From: Paenibacillus sp.
GTDB lineage: Bacteria; Bacillota; Bacilli; Paenibacillales; YIM-B00363
Length of the DNA stretch: 64,000 nucleotides
Direction: 5' to 3'
Assembly (NCBI RefSeq): GCF_031177825.1
Contig: NZ_JAPSKE010000003.1
Span: 310,001-374,000, forward strand
Below the pieces are notes generated by a model. That model was not told where the DNA came from. It did not search any database and saw only the letters and a list, made by a program, of their open reading frames with translations. Of the stretch, positions 35,550-42,918 are shown in pieces; within the stretch, counting starts at the first letter, position 1, and each line of letters begins with the position of its first letter. The translations under genes and the position numbers were made by a program.

Positions 35550-37342
35550 ACGGAATCGGCGGCGGGCGTCGAGGCGAAGGCTGGTTTCGCCGGATCTGGT
35601 TCGCGGCGCTTATATGGATCGTAGTGGCTTCCGCGTTGGGCGGAGCCGGGGGGACGGCTTATGCGCACACGTCGTTGTCCGGCTCCTCGCCCGCGGACGG
35701 CGAGACGCTGGAGACGCCGCCCGAGATGCTGCATCTGACGTTCAGCGGCAAGCTGGAGGCGACGGCGACGCTGCATTCGGTCGCGTTGACCGGACCGGAC
35801 GGGGCGGCGGTGCCGCTGGAGCCTCCGGCGCTGGACAGCGGCGGGAAGTCGCTGATGGCGGCGCTGCCGCCGCTCCCGAACGGGACGTACGACGTCGCGT
35901 TCCGGGTCATCTCGGCGGACGGGCATCCGATCGAAGGCGGCTTCGCGTTCGAGGTCGCGGCGCCCGAGCCCGTCCAGGAGCCGGCCGTTACGCCGGCGCC
36001 CGACGCCCAGCAACCTGACGCGCAGCAGCCTGAGGCGCCGTTGCCTGCGCCGGACGGCGGCGAGGAGGAGCCTGCGGCCGAGCCGGGGACGGCGCCGGAC
36101 GAGGCGGACGAGCATGCGGGGCACGATTCGCACGGCGGGACGCCCGCTTCGCCCTCCGCCGGCGCGGGCTCCGCGTTCGCGGCGCTCCTGAACGCAAGCC
36201 GCATCGCGTATTACGCCTCGCTGCTGCCGCTGCTCGGCTGGGCGCTGTGGAGCGCGCTGCGGCCGCAGGTCGGAGCGGACCGGCTCGCGTACTGGCGGCG
36301 TATCGGGATGCGCCTGCAAGGACTGCATCTCGCGTTGTTCGTCGTTCACGTCGCCGTTCAATGGGCGGAGCTGTCGGGCGGCAACCCGTCGGCGTCGTTC
36401 CTGGACACGCTGCGCTCGACGGGAACCGGCCAGTCGTGGCTGTTCACCGGCCTGCTGTCGCTGGCGGGCTTCCCGCTCTTGTTCCGCAGCCGCGCGGTGG
36501 ACGCCTTATGGCCGCTCTTCATGATCGCGGCGAAGACGCTGCGCGGCCATGCGAGCGCGTTCGAGCCGATCGCCTTGGCGCGGCTGACGGACGCCGCGCA
36601 CCTCGTCGCCGCGGCGATCTGGGTCGGCGGCCTGCTCGCGCTCGTCCTGCTGCTGCGGAAGTTCCCGGACGGCTTCCGGTCGTTCGCGCCGACGTTCTCG
36701 ACCGCGGCGCTGGCGTCTTACGCCGTGCTCGTCGTTACGGGCGTCGTCGCCGCCCTCCTGTATACGGAGTCGCTCGGAGACGTCGTGCGGACGACGTGGG
36801 GATGGCTCCTGATCGTCAAGGCGGCGCTCGCCGTCGCGGTGCTGCCGGTGGCGGCGCTGCTGCGGAAGAAGCTGCTCGAAGCGGAAGGCCGCCCCGACGC
36901 GTTCCGCGCATGGCTTCGCGCCGACGTCGCCTTGCTGCTCGGCATCGTCGTCGTCACCGGCGTCATGACGCACCAGAGCCCGATCGTCGAGCGCGTGGTG
37001 TTCCATTGGCACGTCATGGGGACGGAGGCGCATCTGACCGCGGACATCGCCGACCTGCGCGAAGGGACGAACGCGCTCTCGCTGAAGGTATGGGTGCCCG
37101 AGGGGGAAGCGGAGCCGGCCGTCACCGTCGTCGCCGTCGTCCCGGGCGAGCCGGACCGCACGGCTTCGTTGACGGCGAAGGAGCTGCCGAAGGAGGAGTG
37201 GGAACACTTCTCCGGCTTCGAGGATTATACGTTCGTCGGCGACATCGACGTCGCCGATCCGGCCGCGGCCGAGCTGCGCGTGCGCATTCAGCGCAGCAAC
37301 GGCGAGACGATCGATTACGCGAAGAAGCTGATCGACCCGTAA
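35456..37342 (+). CDS. CopC-CopD fusion copper transport/resistance protein (YcnJ type)
   Basis: Up to 628 residues. A signal peptide (WFRRIWFAALIWIVVASALGG) ends TAYA, leaving His as the first mature residue (HTSLSGSSPADG), the expected Cu(II) ligand of CopC; a second ligand cluster is SADGHPIEGGFAFEV. A long Pro/Ala/Glu linker with DEHAGHDSHGG (possible metal-binding histidines) leads to a CopD domain with about eight membrane segments and a C-terminal YtkA-like beta domain. The start is doubtful: the TTG at 35456 lies 94 nt inside the DUF2203 gene, and no ATG/GTG/TTG occurs between there and the signal peptide. A terminator overlaps the stop codon. Confidence 0.87.
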   Translation: MLETRRGTHRILSRTGRRLSRSASDSRRIGIDGIGGGRRGEGWFRRIWFAALIWIVVASALGGAGGTAYAHTSLSGSSPADGETLETPPEMLHLTFSGKLEATATLHSVALTGPDGAAVPLEPPALDSGGKSLMAALPPLPNGTYDVAFRVISADGHPIEGGFAFEVAAPEPVQEPAVTPAPDAQQPDAQQPEAPLPAPDGGEEEPAAEPGTAPDEADEHAGHDSHGGTPASPSAGAGSAFAALLNASRIAYYASLLPLLGWALWSALRPQVGADRLAYWRRIGMRLQGLHLALFVVHVAVQWAELSGGNPSASFLDTLRSTGTGQSWLFTGLLSLAGFPLLFRSRAVDALWPLFMIAAKTLRGHASAFEPIALARLTDAAHLVAAAIWVGGLLALVLLLRKFPDGFRSFAPTFSTAALASYAVLVVTGVVAALLYTESLGDVVRTTWGWLLIVKAALAVAVLPVAALLRKKLLEAEGRPDAFRAWLRADVALLLGIVVVTGVMTHQSPIVERVVFHWHVMGTEAHLTADIADLREGTNALSLKVWVPEGEAEPAVTVVAVVPGEPDRTASLTAKELPKEEWEHFSGFEDYTFVGDIDVADPAAAELRVRIQRSNGETIDYAKKLIDP

Positions 37343-37363
37343 GGGCGATCAGCTTCTTTTTTT
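37322..37363 (+). terminator. Terminator overlapping the CopC/CopD stop codon
   Basis: AAGAAGCTGATCG (37322-37334, coding) pairs with CGATCAGCTTCTT (37346-37358), followed by a T-run. The stop codon sits in the loop, so the coding end itself forms half of the terminator. Confidence 0.88.
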
Positions 37364-37606
37364 CGATGACGGAAGGGGAAACCTCCCGTTTCTTCTCGTT
37401 GTTGGCCTCGGATCGGGGCGATGGACCGGAAAAGCTCCGCTCCAATCGGCCGTTCGGCGTCAGGGAAGCGCGTTTCCGCGGAAGAAGACGGAGGGTTTCC
37501 CGTTCAGCGATCGCGATCGGCCCACGCCGGGCGAATAGACGGGAGGAAATCCCGTCCGAGTTCGGGGGAAGGCTCCCGCCAACCGAATCGAAACCTTCGC
37601 GCCGCC
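37364..37606. repeat. Noncoding stretch with four related short hairpins
   Basis: Between convergent genes there are four imperfect inverted repeats built from a GGGA/TCCC theme: near 37374-37393 (GGGGAAACCTCCC), 37490-37503 (GGAGGGTTTCCCG), 37538-37558 (GACGGGA-GGAAA-TCCCGTC, the strongest) and 37563-37578 (GGGGAAGGCTCCC). No gene is supported. They may be repeated 3'-end structures for the converging transcripts. Confidence 0.4.
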
Positions 37607-38542
37607 TTACACCGTACCGGAGCCGTCCCGCCATGCCTGCGGATGCTTGTCGCTCGCATACCGCGCCGCGGCGGCGTTCGCGTCGACCTGCTCCGGCGTC
37701 TTGCAGCCCGGAATGACGCAGGTGACCGCGTCGTGCCGGAGACACCAGGCGAGCGCCCACTGCGCCATGTCCATGCCGGCCGGCACCTCGTTCGCCGCGA
37801 TGCGCTCGACCTCTTCGAGCCTCGCCCGGCGCTGCTCGGCGTCGTGGCGGCTGCGCACGTCGGTCGCGACGAAAGTCGCGTCCGGCTTGTACTTGCCGCT
37901 TAAGTACCCGCTCGCGAGCGGCACGCGCGCCAGCACGCCGAGATCCTGCTCGGCGCAGGACGGGAAGACGCGGTTCTCCGGCGCCCGATCGAGCCGGTTG
38001 TACACGACCTGGATCGCCGAAGCGCCGACCTTCGTCGCGGCCGCCGTCTGATGCAGATTGTCGTTGCTGCCGATCGAGATGCCGAGGTGGCGAACCTTGC
38101 CGGCTTGCACCTCTTTCTCGAGCATCGTCCACAAGTCGTCGTTGTCGAACGCCTCGTCCGAGCCCGAGTGGAATTGATACAAGTCTATGTAATCCGTCTG
38201 CAAGGCGCGAAGCGAATCCTCCAGCTGCTTCCGGACATCCGCCGCCGACCACAGCTGATCGCGCTCGAACAAGCCGTTGAAGTGATGGCCGAACTTCGTT
38301 GCCAGCACCCAATCCTCTCGCCGGTCGCCCTTCAAGAAGGCGCCGATGAGCCGCTCCGACAGATGATCGCCGTAGCACTCCGCCGTATCGATCAAGTTGA
38401 TCCCTTGCTCCTTCGAGCGGCGCAGCACCGCGTCCGCCTCCGCCTGCGTATACGTAAGGCCCCATTCGCCTCCGAACTGCCACGTCCCGACGCCGATGAC
38501 CGACACCTTCAGATCCGTTCGTCCCAATCTCCGGTACTTCAT
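37607..38542 (-). CDS. Aldo/keto reductase
   Basis: 311 residues starting MKYRRLGRTDLKVSVIGVGTWQFGGEWG behind AAAGGAGGAG. The active-site tetrad is recognisable: Asp and Tyr in NLIDTAECYGDHLSE, Lys in VLATKFGHHF, and His in YQFHSGSDE. The C-terminal NADP phosphate-binding region reads VIPGCKTPEQVDANAAAARY. It is a general NADPH-dependent oxidoreductase of the TIM-barrel AKR superfamily; substrate unknown. Confidence 0.93.
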   Translation of the reverse strand: MKYRRLGRTDLKVSVIGVGTWQFGGEWGLTYTQAEADAVLRRSKEQGINLIDTAECYGDHLSERLIGAFLKGDRREDWVLATKFGHHFNGLFERDQLWSAADVRKQLEDSLRALQTDYIDLYQFHSGSDEAFDNDDLWTMLEKEVQAGKVRHLGISIGSNDNLHQTAAATKVGASAIQVVYNRLDRAPENRVFPSCAEQDLGVLARVPLASGYLSGKYKPDATFVATDVRSRHDAEQRRARLEEVERIAANEVPAGMDMAQWALAWCLRHDAVTCVIPGCKTPEQVDANAAAARYASDKHPQAWRDGSGTV

Positions 38543-38619
38543 GCGATGCTCCTCCTTTAATCGGTTCTGCCTCCAGTGTACCAGATATTGGCGTTCGCCC
38601 ACTAATGCGTCGGACCCTC

Positions 38620-38648
38620 TTGAAATCCGCTTCGAAACATACTATAAT
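38620..38648 (+). promoter_or_regulatory. Promoter of tRNA-Gly
   Basis: TTGAAA (38620-38625), exactly 17 bp, then TATAAT (38643-38648), 10 nt ahead of the tRNA 5' end. A near-consensus sigma-A promoter. Confidence 0.85.
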
Positions 38649-38658
38649 TACTTTCACT

Positions 38659-38732
38659 GCGGGTGTAGTTCAATGGTAGAACTCCAGCTTCCCAAGCTGG
38701 TGGCGTGGGTTCGATTCCCATCACCCGCTCCA
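38659..38732 (+). tRNA. tRNA-Gly (anticodon CCC), CCA encoded
   Basis: A 74-nt cloverleaf: acceptor GCGGGTG/CACCCGC, D-arm with TAGTTCAATGGTAGAAC, anticodon arm CCAGC-TTCCCAA-GCTGG with CCC at positions 34-36, and T-arm GTGGG-TTCGATT-CCCAT. The gene encodes its own CCA end. It has its own promoter and terminator. A decayed integrase lies just downstream, so its 3' end was probably used as an attachment site. Confidence 0.95.
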
Positions 38733-38736
38733 TGAT

Positions 38737-38764
38737 AAAAGTCGCGTAAAATCGCGACTTTTTT
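38737..38764 (+). terminator. Terminator of tRNA-Gly
   Basis: AAAAGTCGCG pairs with CGCGACTTTT around a 6-nt loop, followed by a T-run, starting 5 nt after the tRNA. Confidence 0.9.
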
Positions 38765-38785
38765 CCATTTTAAGGGTTTTGTTTT

Positions 38786-39079
38786 CTATGTTAATTTTGT
38801 TCGTTGGGAACGGATGGGGAACCGGTCAGCGGTTTCGCGGCGGACCAGGTCTGATTCTTCTGTGCAGATGTTGGCTGTTGTTTCGGGGCAGGTATGGCGC
38901 AGTCGTTCTTGGATTGATTTCATATCGGCACCATCCTCGCGGAGGATCCTCGAGGTCGAATGCCTGAGATCGTGCAGCCGGAAATCCCGTCGGAAGAGTG
39001 GTACCAGAACGATAGAAGCTGACGGTGACGCAATCTCTAAGGGCAGTATTAACGATGGACAACTCGGACTTGGCGACAC
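38786..39079 (-). pseudogene. Decayed tyrosine recombinase (integrase) C-terminus
   Basis: About 97 residues. The second half keeps the integrase box FRLHDLRHSTSRILREDGADMKSIQERLRHTCPETTANICTEES, with the HDLRH active-site Arg/His pair and the RLRH box. The catalytic Tyr expected in the TANIYTH-like position is Cys here. The N-terminal DNA-binding and most catalytic residues upstream are gone. It points toward the adjacent tRNA-Gly, the usual orientation for tRNA-integrating elements. It is the relic of an integrated element, not an active recombinase. Confidence 0.75.
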
Positions 39080-39109
39080 GACTAAGCGGAAGCTTTCACA
39101 GCGGGCAGA

Positions 39110-39266
39110 GTGAATTTACCTGAGCCGATCGTTGACCTACGTTGGGTGAATCGGGAAGTGTTTATGGATGGGAAAATAACGCTTCCGGGGTTCTTGGCGT
39201 ACGAACGGGATCATTATAGCGCCGGTGGTCATCGATAGCGGCATTGACGAGATTTTAGGCAAGTAA
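39110..39266 (+). pseudogene. Unrecognised gene fragment with a frameshift
   Basis: A GTG-started frame reads NLPEPIVDLRWVNREVFMDGKITLPGFLAYERDHYSAGGHR and stops at 39238. From about 39211 the next frame continues IIIAPVVIDSGIDEILGK to a stop at 39266, so one frameshift would give a coherent 50-residue end. The protein family is not recognised. A terminator follows, suggesting that this was once the 3' part of a gene. Confidence 0.35.
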
Positions 39267-39277
39267 ATAAATTATTT

Positions 39278-39305
39278 AAAGCACTCAGGAATGGGTGCTT
39301 TTTTT
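39278..39305 (+). terminator. Terminator in the island relic
   Basis: AAAGCAC (39278-39284) pairs with GTGCTTT (39295-39301), followed by further T residues. Confidence 0.8.
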
Positions 39306-39596
39306 CTTTGACATGGAGGAGATTCGCTTGCGGGCGATTTATGTAGTGACACACGGCGAAATGGAATGACTTCGTTCTCCTTTTTCCAAAGAGTTCATTT
39401 GCTGCAGCTCATGCAGCCGCTATCGCAATCCAAACGCCAGTACTCATATTGATCGCTCCTTTTCGGATTACAACGGAAACACCGAAAATCGGTTGCAGTT
39501 TGCCTTGAATAGTAAAGTACGTGGGGAGGTAGATTGATTCCGTCAAAAATGGAAGGGCCTCTTCGGATACCCGTTTGAAAGGATAACATTATCGGT

Positions 39597-39743
39597 GATT
39601 ATCTTCGTCACCACCACTACTCCCGCTATTCAAGAGCTGTCTTGGCGATTATCGTTCTCGGAATAACTGTCCTGGCCATCATCATTCTTTTTCCAAATAC
39701 AGAAATACATGGGGGAGACCTCTTTGAGCAGTCGCAACCATAA
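39597..39743 (+). other. Possible small membrane peptide
   Basis: A 48-codon open stretch reads DYLRHHHYSRYSRAVLAIIVLGITVLAIIILFPNTE then a polar tail. It has a His/Tyr-rich head and one membrane helix made of two near-identical halves (VLAIIVLGI/VLAIIILFP), seen in the DNA as an imperfect 27-bp direct repeat at about 39638-39696. GAAAGG stands upstream but there is no ATG, GTG or TTG in frame. It may be decayed or use a non-standard start. Confidence 0.3.
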
Positions 39744-39948
39744 GCGGTTCGAAAAGGAGCTTGCCGCCAAGGGATACACGATAACGAATGCACATTGGCA
39801 GCCGTTCGGCGGCAATGTCGAAATGATCGGTCGTGAGGGCGGGTGGGGAGTCAAATGGAATGCCGGCGAGTTTCGGGAGTATGTTTTCGGCTACAGCGCC
39901 GAAGTAGTGCTGTCGAACATCGATAAGTTGGGAATGAATGCAGGCTGA
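39724..39948 (+). CDS. Hypothetical small protein
   Basis: 74 residues from a TTG (39724) placed 6 nt after GGGGGAG; an ATG at 39709 lies before that ribosome site and is less likely. The sequence SSRNHKRFEKELAAKGYTITNAHWQPFGGNVEMIGREGGWGVKW is a mixed alpha/beta, soluble protein with no recognised motif and no membrane segment. It sits in the AT-richer stretch behind the tRNA-Gly, together with gene fragments, so it may be cargo of the lost element. Confidence 0.5.
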   Translation: MSSRNHKRFEKELAAKGYTITNAHWQPFGGNVEMIGREGGWGVKWNAGEFREYVFGYSAEVVLSNIDKLGMNAG

Positions 39949-39961
39949 ATACAAAAATACA

Positions 39962-40453
39962 TCAGCGAAATGGGGAGGTTGTAGTTCGCTCCATAATGCT
40001 CTTATGTTTTGGAAGGAAGAAATAATAAACGAATAGATAAACGGGCAACGAGTAAAGCGGGTTCCATTGATTCAGCTTCATTATGCCAACGGCTACAGTT
40101 ACCCACTCAGCAAGTTCTGACAATGCTGTAAAGAGCAGGGGGTAAAGGATTTTGTTTCGTTCTTGGTAAAAGTTCAGGTAAATGACAGCAAAACATGAAG
40201 GGATAACTGAGAACAAGAAAAATTCAGCGATCCCAACCTCTTTGGGTTTGCCGATGTCGAACAAATCGAACCAACCAGCAAAGATCGTATCCACAGACCA
40301 GACTAAGCCTGCAATGAATCCAAACGTGAGATATATCTCACGCCAATTCATTCTCTTGGGCATGATTACGATGATCAGCATCAGGAATACTCCGAGTAAA
40401 ACGGGGTACCACCAGCCAGTACTAAAATCCAAGGCTTTTATAAAATCTCTCAT
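39962..40453 (-). CDS. CBO0543-like multi-pass membrane protein
   Basis: 163 residues with about five membrane helices, beginning MRDFIKALDFSTGWWYPVLLGVFLML. Motifs such as IYLTFGFIAGLVWSVDTIFAGWFDLFD and the ending YSLPVYLFVYYFFLPKHKS resemble the small membrane proteins grouped as the CBO0543 family, common in spore-formers and of unknown role. Two more proteins of this type are at 41221-41715 and 46903-47490. The family assignment is by pattern, not by search. Confidence 0.6.
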   Translation of the reverse strand: MRDFIKALDFSTGWWYPVLLGVFLMLIIVIMPKRMNWREIYLTFGFIAGLVWSVDTIFAGWFDLFDIGKPKEVGIAEFFLFSVIPSCFAVIYLNFYQERNKILYPLLFTALSELAEWVTVAVGIMKLNQWNPLYSLPVYLFVYYFFLPKHKSIMERTTTSPFR

Positions 40454-40575
40454 AAAACATCACCCTATTTTCATCGTAATACTATAAGCCTATCCACTAA
40501 TTGGTTTTATATTCCTGCAATGGAGGGAGAGATAGTTCTCAAAAGAAGCAGACCAATTCGGTCTGCTCCCTTAGT

Positions 40576-40748
40576 TCAAGCCTTGATGTCAATACTTTGG
40601 CCTAAGTGTGGCTGTGCGTTTTGTTGCATGATCTTTACTCTTGGCTTTGTTGAACTGCCGAGTCTTGAGCCATTTTCATTACACGAATGCCAACAGCTTG
40701 ACCAAGACTAGCTTGTGCCATATTCATTGAAAGCGCGGCGATATCCAT
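40576..40748 (-). pseudogene. YjfB-family small protein, frameshifted
   Basis: From an ATG at 40748 behind GGAGG the frame reads MDIAALSMNMAQASLGQAVGIRVMKMAQDSAVQQSQE and then hits TAA at 40635. In the next frame the family's ending follows at once: MQQNAQPHLGQSIDIKA, stopping at 40576. A single frameshift therefore splits a YjfB-type gene (putative motility-linked small protein) of about 55 residues. Either the gene is broken or a base is missing in the assembly. Confidence 0.7.
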
Positions 40749-40784
40749 GTCTGGCCTCCAACTAAAGAGTGGGGTGTGAAACGA

Positions 40785-41024
40785 TTACTTCGCTGATAAT
40801 TTGGTCAGTAAAAGCACTTTGAGTGTGTCGTCCCCTTCAACAGACTCTACTACATACTCAAACTCAACTTCGCTGTCTGGTTGAATTTCAGCCAGCACGG
40901 AGCTGAACAAGCTCGACGTTGCCGCGAATCTGACTCGCGCGGAAACGGCGGTTCTGGTACGCCGTTTGCTGCAGGCCGCAAACTTAATTAATTTATAACG
41001 TCTCACCGTGCAAGAAGGCCTCAT
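40785..41024 (-). other. Doubtful small open frame
   Basis: 79 codons. Only the end, PDSEVEFEYVVESVEGDDTLKVLLLTKLSAK, looks protein-like; it could be the C-terminus of a decayed gene. The first half lies opposite a more convincing fragment on the plus strand and inside an inverted repeat, so I do not accept it as an intact gene. Confidence 0.25.
40885..40998 (+). pseudogene. Fragment resembling the end of an S-layer homology domain
   Basis: An open stretch of 37 codons without a start reads ISASTELNKLDVAANLTRAETAVLVRRLLQAANLINL. The core NLTRAETAVLVRRLLQ matches the TRAE motif and final helix of SLH domains. No other SLH repeat is visible around it, so it is at best a remnant. Confidence 0.35.
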
Positions 41025-41046
41025 CCCGTCGGATGAGGCTTCCTTC
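41013..41046. repeat. Inverted repeat
   Basis: GCCTCATCC (41018-41026) and GGATGAGGC (41031-41039) form a perfect 9-bp stem with a 4-nt loop, with GAAGG/CCTTC extending it outside. No T-run follows; it could be a terminator relic. Confidence 0.5.
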
Positions 41047-41220
41047 GTGTCCCGCCGGTCGTGAGTCGCAACGCGATAGCGACCCCATTTTCCGAATCTT
41101 CCGCCGCGCGGGGTGGCGTCGATGTAACGATAACATTTGATTACAAGCGGTTAAATAGGGGGGAGCGAGGGTTTCAAATTTAAAATATAGGCCGCGTCTT
41201 CTACTGTTCGACCTCGTTTA

Positions 41221-41715
41221 TTATAAAGGAACCTGAAAAACAACCACATAAAACACCACCCAAAATACGCTTACACCGTAGGCGACGATCGGTTTGGCGT
41301 GGTGAAGATATAGCATGGGGAACATGAAAAGTAAAAAGAAAACGGACCATCCGAAGTTCCAACCGTTATCGTAAACGATTCTTCCGGTTTGGAGTCCGAT
41401 CCATTCGACGCCGGCATAAAGGAATACCCATTTCAGCAAATGAACGATCTGGCGTCGACGCCCTCCTGGGTAATTGGATAAAAACAGAACGACCGTGGAC
41501 GGATAGACAATAAATAAATAAAGAAGATCGACCCCTTTTTGCGACAGAAGGAAGTCAGGGACTAACTTCCAGAGGCGATGGTCGCTCGTTAAGTAAAAGT
41601 ACAGGAGGTTACTAGCCGGCATATATAAAATTGTAGGGAGGTACTTCCTCCAGTTCCCCCAATTTCCCCAAAGCACCGAAGCGAAAGCCACCCAAACGGC
41701 GACGATAACATGCAT
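41221..41715 (-). CDS. CBO0543-like multi-pass membrane protein
   Basis: 164 residues with about five membrane segments (MHVIVAVWVAFASVLWG; LLYLFIVYPSTVVLFLSNYPG; WVFLYAGVEWIGLQTG; WSVFFLLFMFPMLYLHH; VSVFWVVFYVVVFQVPL). The order SDHRLWKLVPDF, then YPGGRRRQIVHLLKW and the W-E-W-I-G box, fits CBO0543-type proteins. GTGGGAG precedes the ATG. Function unknown. It is monocistronic and marks the end of the AT-rich island-like stretch. Confidence 0.65.
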   Translation of the reverse strand: MHVIVAVWVAFASVLWGNWGNWRKYLPTILYMPASNLLYFYLTSDHRLWKLVPDFLLSQKGVDLLYLFIVYPSTVVLFLSNYPGGRRRQIVHLLKWVFLYAGVEWIGLQTGRIVYDNGWNFGWSVFFLLFMFPMLYLHHAKPIVAYGVSVFWVVFYVVVFQVPL

Positions 41716-41930
41716 CCGTCTCCCACCTGTCGCGTTTTTCTATTATTATTGTCGTTTCGGTTTTGATAAATGCAGGTAAACGACGATCATCGAGGAGCTG
41801 CCCTGAACGTTCGGACGGTTATCCCGGCAGGTTGCCCGATTTCCTCGGTTTATCCCGAATTACGGCGCGAACTCGAGCTTTACTTCCCGATTTCCGAGGC
41901 GTATCATTCATTCCATGGAAATCGAATACC
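41716..41930. other. Intergenic region before the c-di-AMP riboswitch
   Basis: No gene is supported in this 215-nt gap. It presumably contains the ktrAB promoter. Two TTTCCGA-type repeats (near 41891 and 41944) and several CGATTTCC-like words occur, but no convincing -35/-10 pair was found. Confidence 0.4.
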
Positions 41931-42107
41931 ATAGACCGCTGAATTTCCGAATTCGGAAAACGGGGGACCCACGGCAAGTCGCGCTTCAGGATGAACGGGC
42001 TTGCAAGGGGTGAATCGCGGATCGGAGCAATCGAATGTTGCTTCGAGCCGTCCGCGTAGGGCGACTTCACCGCCCGAATCCGACAGCTAACCTCGTAAGC
42101 GTGGATG
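41931..42107 (+). ncRNA. c-di-AMP riboswitch (ydaO/yuaA type)
   Basis: The conserved landmarks of this aptamer occur in the right order: GGAAAACGGGGGACCCACGG (41955-41974), AAGGGGTGAATCG (42006-42018), and the 3' signature CCGACAGCTAACCTCGTAAGCG (from about 42080), whose final AGCG pairs with CGCT at 41937-41940. An intrinsic terminator follows and then ktrA. In B. subtilis the same class turns off ktrAB when c-di-AMP is high, so this is a potassium homeostasis switch. Confidence 0.92.
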
Positions 42108-42138
42108 GAGTGGATGTGATCTTGTGATCTTTCTTGGA

Positions 42139-42169
42139 CCACGGGGGCGCAGGCCGCCGTGGTTTTTTG
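42139..42169 (+). terminator. Expression-platform terminator of the c-di-AMP riboswitch
   Basis: CCACGG (42139-42144) pairs with CCGTGG (42157-42162), with an inner GGC/GCC, followed by TTTTTT. It lies 30 nt after the aptamer and 77 nt before ktrA, as expected for ligand-dependent termination. Confidence 0.88.
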
Positions 42170-42246
42170 TTGTCATTTTCGCGGATTCGACGGTTTAGTA
42201 AAGCGCAGGAAGGTAAATAGTAGGGGGAAACGGAGGGGACCGGAGG

Positions 42247-42909
42247 ATGAAAAAACAGTTTATCGTCATCGGCCTTGGACGCTTCGGAGGGACCGTCGCG
42301 AGAACTTTGATTTCTCTAGGGTACGAAGTGATGGCGATCGACCGGGATATTCGAAAAGTACAGGACTATTCGAGCATCCTGACGCATGTGTTTCAAGCCG
42401 ATTCGACGGACGAAAAGGTTCTCAAGGAGTTAGGCGTTTCGAATATGGATCACGCGATTGTGGCGATCGGGGACGATCTCCAAGCGAGCATTCTTACTTC
42501 GCTCATCTTGAAGGATATGGGGATCAAGAAAGTTACGGCTAAGGCGACGAGCGAATATCATCGGCGCGTGCTCGAGCGGATCGGCGCGGATCATATCATT
42601 CAGCCGGAGCGGGACACGGGCATCCGGGTGGCACATCAAATTACGTCGAACAATACCGTCGACTATTTGGAATTATCCCCGGATTTCAGCCTCGTCGAGG
42701 TGTTGGCGCCGAAAGCGATGTACGATAAATCGTTGAAAACGATCAATATCCGGGCGAAATACGGTTGTAACGTCGTGGCCATCAAAAGAAGCGACAACTC
42801 CATGATCGTATCTCCTCTTGCGGACGACAAGATTCAAGAAGGGGACGTCTTGGTCATGATCGGCTCCAATCCGGATATCACCCGTTTCGAAAAAGGGATC
42901 GCGGAATAG
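42247..42909 (+). CDS. ktrA: Potassium uptake regulatory subunit KtrA
   Basis: 220 residues. An N-terminal RCK_N Rossmann domain starts KQFIVIGLGRFGGTVARTLISLG and has the ribose-binding acidic end AIDRD; an RCK_C domain starts near SLVEVLAPKAMYDKSLK and ends EGDVLVMIGSNPDI, which is the part that binds c-di-AMP in homologues. A ring of KtrA gates the membrane subunit encoded 9 nt downstream. Control by c-di-AMP is therefore likely at both RNA and protein level. Confidence 0.95.
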   Translation: MKKQFIVIGLGRFGGTVARTLISLGYEVMAIDRDIRKVQDYSSILTHVFQADSTDEKVLKELGVSNMDHAIVAIGDDLQASILTSLILKDMGIKKVTAKATSEYHRRVLERIGADHIIQPERDTGIRVAHQITSNNTVDYLELSPDFSLVEVLAPKAMYDKSLKTINIRAKYGCNVVAIKRSDNSMIVSPLADDKIQEGDVLVMIGSNPDITRFEKGIAE

Positions 42910-42918
42910 AGGTGAACC

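Noticed and set aside
36247..37716. Plus-strand open frame of about 489 codons
   Set aside because: Out-of-frame shadow of the CopD part that continues through its terminator; no domain.
37122..38657. Minus-strand open frame of about 511 codons
   Set aside because: It overlaps the aldo/keto reductase in another frame and runs through the terminator region; composition is Arg-rich with no motif.
40520..40711. Plus-strand open frame of 63 codons
   Set aside because: It is opposite the YjfB-type gene, which has a recognisable family pattern and ribosome site.
41819..42142. Minus-strand open frame of 107 codons
   Set aside because: It lies opposite the c-di-AMP riboswitch, whose conserved bases explain the sequence better.
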